Source: Modestobacter altitudinis
GTDB taxonomy: Bacteria; Actinomycetota; Actinomycetes; Mycobacteriales; Geodermatophilaceae
Direction: 5' to 3'
NCBI RefSeq assembly: GCF_005930475.1
Contig: NZ_SJEW01000049.1
Span: 1-36,296, forward strand
DNA length: 36,296 nt
The notes under the pieces were generated by a model that had not been told where the DNA came from, made no database searches, and saw nothing but the letters and a program-made list of their open reading frames with translations. Each line of letters starts with the position of its first letter. The first letter of the stretch is position 1. A program made the translations under genes and the position numbers. Positions 34,261 through 36,296 of the stretch are shown here, one piece after another.

Positions 34261-35355
34261 ATGAGCCGTTCCTCGTCCCTCGTCGACTGGGACCTCGCCG
34301 GCCGCACCGCCCGGCGCCTCGTCGGGCCCGGACCGGAGACCTCCCGCGAGGAGGCCGCCGCCGTCGTCGAGGAGCTGCACCGCGCCGCCGCGACCGCCGT
34401 CGCGCACGTGGAGCAGCTGACCGGCCTGCACCCGGTGCCCGGGGGCCCCGTGCCCACCGTCGCCGTCGTCGACCGGCCCGGCTGGGTGGCGGCGAACACC
34501 GCCGGCATGGCCGCGCTGCTCGACCCGCTGGCCGACGCGCTGACCGAGGCCCAGGGCAAGACCCCGGGCCCGCTGGCGACCGCGATCGGGTCCCGGGCCA
34601 CCGGCGTGCAGGCCGGCGGCGTCCTGGCCTTCCTGTGCAGCCGGGTGCTGGGCCAGTACGAGGTCTTCGGCAGCGGGGGCCGGCTGCTGCTGGTGGCCCC
34701 CAACATCGTCGAGACCGAGCGCCGGCTCGGCGTCGACCCCACCGACTTCCGGCTCTGGGTCTGCCTGCACGAGGTCACCCACCAGCTGCAGTTCACCGCC
34801 GTCCCGTGGCTGCGCGGCTACCTGGAGGAGCAGGTCAGCTCCTTCGCCGAGGCCACCGACCTGACCCCCGACGTGCTGCGCGAGCGGCTCACCGACGTGC
34901 TGCGCAGCCTCACCGACGCCGTCCGCGGGACCAGCCCGGACGACGACGCGCCGCAGGGCCTGATGGCGCTGATCAAGGACCCCGGGCAGCGCGAGGCGCT
35001 GGACCGGGTCACCGCGGTGATGAGCCTGGTCGAGGGGCACGCCGAGTACGTGATGGACGGCGTCGGCCCGGACGTCGTCCCCTCGGTGCGCACGCTGCGC
35101 AAGCGCTTCGCCCAGCGCCGCAAGGGCCGCGGGCCGATCGACCGGGTGCTGCGCCGGCTGCTGGGGCTGGAGCAGAAGATGCAGCAGTACGCCGACGGTC
35201 GGGTGTTCGTCGCCGGCGTGGTGGACCTCGTCGGCATGGACGGCTTCAACCAGGTGTGGGCCGGCCCGGCGAACCTGCCGCTGAAGGAGGAGCTCACCGA
35301 GCCCGCCCGCTGGGTGGAGCGCGTGCTGGGCACGCGGCCGGCCATCCCGGCCTGA
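34261..35355 (+). CDS. Zinc-dependent metalloprotease, DUF2342
   Basis: This is a 364-residue protein of the actinobacterial DUF2342 family, sometimes labelled coenzyme F420 biosynthesis-associated. The zinc motif is HEVTH (H170-H174), with a downstream acidic helix LVEGHAEYVMDG (E258, E262) that can give the third ligand. VPWLRGYLEEQ follows the motif. The function in the cell is not established; the F420 label comes from annotation habit rather than from anything seen here. ATG at 34261 follows GGTGAGGTG. It lies between dacB and tilS, as in Rv3626c. Confidence 0.88.
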   Translation: MSRSSSLVDWDLAGRTARRLVGPGPETSREEAAAVVEELHRAAATAVAHVEQLTGLHPVPGGPVPTVAVVDRPGWVAANTAGMAALLDPLADALTEAQGKTPGPLATAIGSRATGVQAGGVLAFLCSRVLGQYEVFGSGGRLLLVAPNIVETERRLGVDPTDFRLWVCLHEVTHQLQFTAVPWLRGYLEEQVSSFAEATDLTPDVLRERLTDVLRSLTDAVRGTSPDDDAPQGLMALIKDPGQREALDRVTAVMSLVEGHAEYVMDGVGPDVVPSVRTLRKRFAQRRKGRGPIDRVLRRLLGLEQKMQQYADGRVFVAGVVDLVGMDGFNQVWAGPANLPLKEELTEPARWVERVLGTRPAIPA

Positions 35356-35377
35356 GCCGGCGGGCGCGACAGCCGGC

Positions 35378-36296
35378 ATGGCAGGGCCGCACCCCGCCGT
35401 CGCGGCGCTGCGGGCGGCGGTCCGCCCCGGCCTGAGCGCCACCGCCGGGCCGGTGCTGGTCGCCTGCAGCGGTGGCGCGGACTCGGTCGCGCTGGCCGCG
35501 GCGCTGGCCTTCGAGGCACCCCGGTCGGGGCGCCCGGTCGGGGCGGTGACCGTCGACCACGGCCTGCAGCCCGGTTCGGCGGAGCAGGCGGGGCGCACCG
35601 CCGCGCTGCTCCGGTCGCTGCGGCTGGCCCCGGTGCTCGTCGTGCCGGTGACCGTCGGCACCGCCGGTGGCCCGGAGGCAGCTGCCCGGGAGGCGCGCGG
35701 CACGGCGTTGCGGGCGGCCGCCGCCGAGCACGGTGCGACGGTGGCGCTCGGGCACACCTTGGACGACCAGGCCGAGACCGTGCTGCTCGGGCTGGCCCGC
35801 GGGTCGGGCCCGCGCTCGGTCGGCGGCATGGTGGAGCACCGGGCGCCGTTCTGGCGCCCCCTGCTCGGGGTGCGCCGGGAGACCGCCCGGGCCGCCTGCG
35901 CCGCCCAACAGCTGCCGGTCTGGGACGACCCGTGGAACACCGACCCGGCCTACACCCGGGTGCGGCTGCGCGGCGAGGTGCTGCCGCTGCTCGAGGACGT
36001 GCTCGGCGGCGGGGTGGCGCCGGCGCTGGCCCGCACCGCGGCGCTGCTCCGGGAGGACCTCGACGCCCTCGACGCGCTGGCCGCCGCGGAGCTGGACGCC
36101 CTGCTCGGCGCGGACGGCGGGCTGCCGGCCGGCCCGCTCGCCGAGCTCCCCGCCGCGCTGCGCCGCCGGGTGCTGCGCGGCTGGCTGCTGCGTGCGGGGG
36201 TGCCCGACCTGCAGGCGGTGCACCTGGCCGCGGTCGACGCCCTGCTCACCCGGTGGCGGGGGCAGGGGCAGGCGGACCTACCCGGTGGTACGGGGG
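35378..36296 (+). CDS. tilS: tRNA(Ile)-lysidine synthetase (3' partial)
   Basis: This enzyme converts the wobble cytidine of tRNA-Ile(CAU) to lysidine, which makes it read AUA. ATG at 35378 lies 22 bases after the metalloprotease stop. The PP-loop is CSGGADS (about 31-37), followed by VTVDHGLQPGS, LGHTLDDQAETVLLGLARGSG and WDDPWNTDPAYTRVRLR, all TilS signatures. 306 codons are present and the window ends inside the C-terminal part, so the gene is cut off. It is equivalent to Rv3625c; hpt and ftsH normally follow outside the window. Confidence 0.93.
   Translation, partial: MAGPHPAVAALRAAVRPGLSATAGPVLVACSGGADSVALAAALAFEAPRSGRPVGAVTVDHGLQPGSAEQAGRTAALLRSLRLAPVLVVPVTVGTAGGPEAAAREARGTALRAAAAEHGATVALGHTLDDQAETVLLGLARGSGPRSVGGMVEHRAPFWRPLLGVRRETARAACAAQQLPVWDDPWNTDPAYTRVRLRGEVLPLLEDVLGGGVAPALARTAALLREDLDALDALAAAELDALLGADGGLPAGPLAELPAALRRRVLRGWLLRAGVPDLQAVHLAAVDALLTRWRGQGQADLPGGTG

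Noticed and set aside
31897-35940. Very long minus-strand open frame (over 1300 codons) opposite dacB, the metalloprotease and tilS
   Set aside because: Shadow of GC-rich coding on the plus strand; its sequence is low-complexity and shows no family motif.

Overview
The window (about 36 kb, very GC-rich, dense, GTG-rich starts, many ATGA/GTGA gene overlaps) looks like an actinobacterial chromosome. The gene order resembles the Mycobacterium tuberculosis Rv3660c-Rv3625c region. The thymidylate kinase fused to a transporter, the K+-independent H+-pyrophosphatase and the codon use suggest a Geodermatophilaceae-like genus (Blastococcus, Geodermatophilus or Modestobacter). That placement is inference from memory of gene order and family features, not a database result.

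Layout. (1) 1-4.9 kb: a Flp/Tad pilus operon (CpaE/Ssd-like, TadA, TadB, TadC, a DUF4244 Flp-like pilin, a TadE-like pseudopilin and an Rv3654c-like protein). It runs tail-to-tail into a DUF1998 helicase (4.9-7.4 kb, minus). The Rv3654c-like frame has no stop of its own before the helicase. (2) 7.4-12 kb: hppA, then a small helical protein paired with a WXG-type/DUF1023 alpha/beta hydrolase. (3) 12-20.3 kb: topA, two methyltransferases, an MFS-transporter/dTMP-kinase fusion, and holB. (4) 20.36 kb: tRNA-Thr(CGT). The last 19 bases of this tRNA (plus the next base) recur at 25827-25845, which marks the intervening 5.4 kb as a tRNA-integrated island. The island is decayed: it holds a toxin-like/HTH pair with a frameshift, a VOC protein, a hypothetical gene broken by three frameshifts, an IS110 transposase and a DoxX protein. 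No integrase is visible. (5) 25.9-29.6 kb: a membrane GGDEF-EAL protein, then an AdoMet-decarboxylase-like protein and a LuxI/FeeM-like acyltransferase. The last two share the N-terminal motif LFGTGDR. (6) 29.6-36.3 kb: a HerA-like ATPase, ppa, dacB with a long Ala-rich coiled coil, a DUF2342 metalloprotease and the start of tilS.

How the parts work together. The Tad genes should build a surface pilus. topA, tmk and holB serve DNA replication. hppA (membrane, energy-conserving) and ppa (soluble) both remove pyrophosphate. dacB, the metalloprotease and tilS continue the usual actinobacterial ppa-dacB-tilS order. The most promising novelty is the decarboxylase-like/acyltransferase-like pair with a shared N-terminal tag next to a c-di-GMP enzyme, which could be a small-molecule signal pathway. 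Other points worth checking are the tRNA island, a dispersed 60-bp palindromic repeat found directly after three stop codons, and an exactly spaced 38-bp motif present at two loci.
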